Source: Alcanivorax sp.
Lineage (GTDB): Bacteria; Pseudomonadota; Gammaproteobacteria; Pseudomonadales; Alcanivoracaceae
DNA: 64,000 bases
NCBI GenBank assembly: GCA_022449455.1
Contig: JAKUPL010000020.1
Location: 1-64,000 of the forward strand
Reading direction: 5' to 3'
The position numbers and the translations under genes were made by a program. Positions 63,130 through 64,000 of the stretch are shown piece by piece (within the stretch, counting starts at the first letter, position 1; each line of letters begins with the position of its first letter). The notes under the pieces are model-generated. The model had not been told where the DNA came from. It ran no database searches and saw only the letters and a program-made list of their open reading frames with translations.

Positions 63130-64000
63130 TATGCCGCCTCTCTTTCATTTGAACGCTCAAAGTCCTTTTGAACAAATTCTAATGCACTGCCGAAATCAAA
63201 CTCAGGGCTGCGTACAACCTGCTTTAATCCAGCGGTCTCTGACCATCGCAGTGCATTATTTGTCACGCTATCTATATGGGATAACCTATCAGCAACATCA
63301 TTCTCATCAAGCAAGAACACGCGTCCTGGCGAGCCCGGCTCATGCGCGATCGCTTCAAAAGAGAGTGTTGAGGATGCGGGCGAGAACTCCTTCCAAAACT
63401 CAATCAAGGCATAGACGAACGTGCCGTCACCTAATGTGGTCTTTTGGCCGCGAACAAACCTGAATTCATCACGTTTTGATACGGGCTTGATCAACCCGAG
63501 TTCGGTAAGGGGGCATTCAAGAGAGTCGTCTCGCCCGGCTTTTGCGGAGGATGGTTGGGCGGCATATGTACGGACAAAACAAGCCACATCATTCTTAACC
63601 GTCGTCTGAGCGGCATTCGGCCAATCGTGCTGTAATCGCTTAATGAATTTGTCTCGTTCAAATGTTACCGCCGAATAATAACTAAACGCCCAATACCACG
63701 TCGTCTTTTTCTTCCATTCAGTTGCCAACTTCCAGTGAATCAGCCATAACGAATTTGGGTATTCCAGAAAAGGATCAACGCCATGGTCTCCGAATAACAG
63801 TTGGCCGAGCGGCGTGGTCTTAACCTGATTAGTGCCTGACGGCTCCTCAATAATGCCCGCGACAGTGCCCCAATGGCGCATAGATGACACCATATTCTTA
63901 CCCACACCAAAGCGCGCAATGGCATCTTCTCCCCAACACAGAGACTTATTGTCCGGTTCCTGCTCGGTTTCAGACACGCGGTCGTAGCACTTCTTTAGCC
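63129..64000 (-). CDS. DUF4007 family protein, N-terminus beyond window
   Basis: The visible 290 residues contain the DUF4007 hallmark ARFGVGKNMVSSMRHW, followed by LGQLLFGDHGVDPFLEYPNSLWLIHW, which suggests a winged-helix DNA-binding start. A GTG at 63977 is not the true start: the frame stays open to the window edge and reads LKKCYDRVSE, the normal family sequence just before that point. DUF4007 genes recur beside PAPS-reductase-like and ATPase genes in predicted defence loci (recollection). Role probably recognition of nucleic acid. Confidence 0.78.
   Translation of the reverse strand, partial: LKKCYDRVSETEQEPDNKSLCWGEDAIARFGVGKNMVSSMRHWGTVAGIIEEPSGTNQVKTTPLGQLLFGDHGVDPFLEYPNSLWLIHWKLATEWKKKTTWYWAFSYYSAVTFERDKFIKRLQHDWPNAAQTTVKNDVACFVRTYAAQPSSAKAGRDDSLECPLTELGLIKPVSKRDEFRFVRGQKTTLGDGTFVYALIEFWKEFSPASSTLSFEAIAHEPGSPGRVFLLDENDVADRLSHIDSVTNNALRWSETAGLKQVVRSPEFDFGSALEFVQKDFERSNEREAA

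Noticed and set aside
63129-63977. GTG at 63977 as the DUF4007 start
   Set aside because: The frame is open to the window edge and the residues before the GTG (LKKCYDRV) belong to the family's conserved N-terminus.
54549-64000. Assignment to BREX, canonical Dnd/Ssp or Detocs
   Set aside because: No PglZ, PglX, BrxL, DndD/E, SspB/C or PNP-type effector was seen; only individual domains are shared.

Overview
The window is a high-GC (roughly two-thirds G+C by eye), gene-dense bacterial chromosome segment, most likely from a marine or soil gammaproteobacterium. Gene content (TAXI-TRAP transporter, periplasmic aldehyde oxidoreductase, lipoprotein carboxylesterases, a 2-aminophenol-type meta-cleavage operon, a PA4780-like RIO kinase) would suit Alcanivoracaceae or a relative, but no rRNA or marker gene confirms this. 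No tRNA, rRNA, CRISPR array, transposase or integrase was recognised.

Layout. 1-10706 is one minus-strand catabolic block headed by an IclR regulator. It runs amidohydrolase, three-gene NMT1/SsuA-type ABC importer, alpha/beta hydrolase, NTF2-like protein with an apparent frameshift, both subunits of 2-aminophenol 1,6-dioxygenase, a semialdehyde dehydrogenase, 2-oxopent-4-enoate hydratase and (cut by the window edge) acylating acetaldehyde dehydrogenase. Together these would import and hydrolyse a precursor, open an aminophenol ring and run the lower meta pathway. A divergent porin follows after 650 bp of AT-rich regulatory DNA. 12473-20617 holds housekeeping and oddball enzymes and a scatter of immunity-type genes (DUF2314/DUF2185, Imm10-like, helical repeat, SMI1/KNR4) with no visible toxin. 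20646-25764 is an AraC regulator divergent from two tandem paralogous lipoprotein type-B carboxylesterases. 25785-26454 is a HigBA-like toxin-antitoxin pair. 27719-31540 encodes a PaoABC-like Tat-exported molybdenum aldehyde oxidoreductase. 31784-45701 is ordinary: DMT transporter, phospholipase D lipoprotein, NnrU, D-amino acid dehydrogenase-like protein, TAXI-TRAP operon, RIO kinase.

From about 45.7 kb the region becomes accessory. An AbiE locus has an intact antitoxin but an internally deleted toxin. An AraC/monooxygenase pair and a TetR/epimerase pair follow, the latter sharing three copies of one palindrome. A BrnTA locus has lost most of its toxin. A 290-bp duplication of the lldD 3' end brackets an AT-rich orphan membrane-protein gene, and the complete lldD follows.

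54549-64000 is the standout: an AT-richer, tightly overlapping minus-strand operon of five genes, running off the window. In transcription order they are a DUF4007 protein, a 1131-aa P-loop ATPase, a DndC-like PAPS-reductase-family protein, a protein with both an Hsp90/MutL-like ATPase and a histidine-kinase module, and a divergent response-regulator-like protein with a large unknown C-terminus. I infer a defence system that couples sulfur (phosphorothioate-like) chemistry to a two-component relay. I know of no experimentally described system with this exact gene set.
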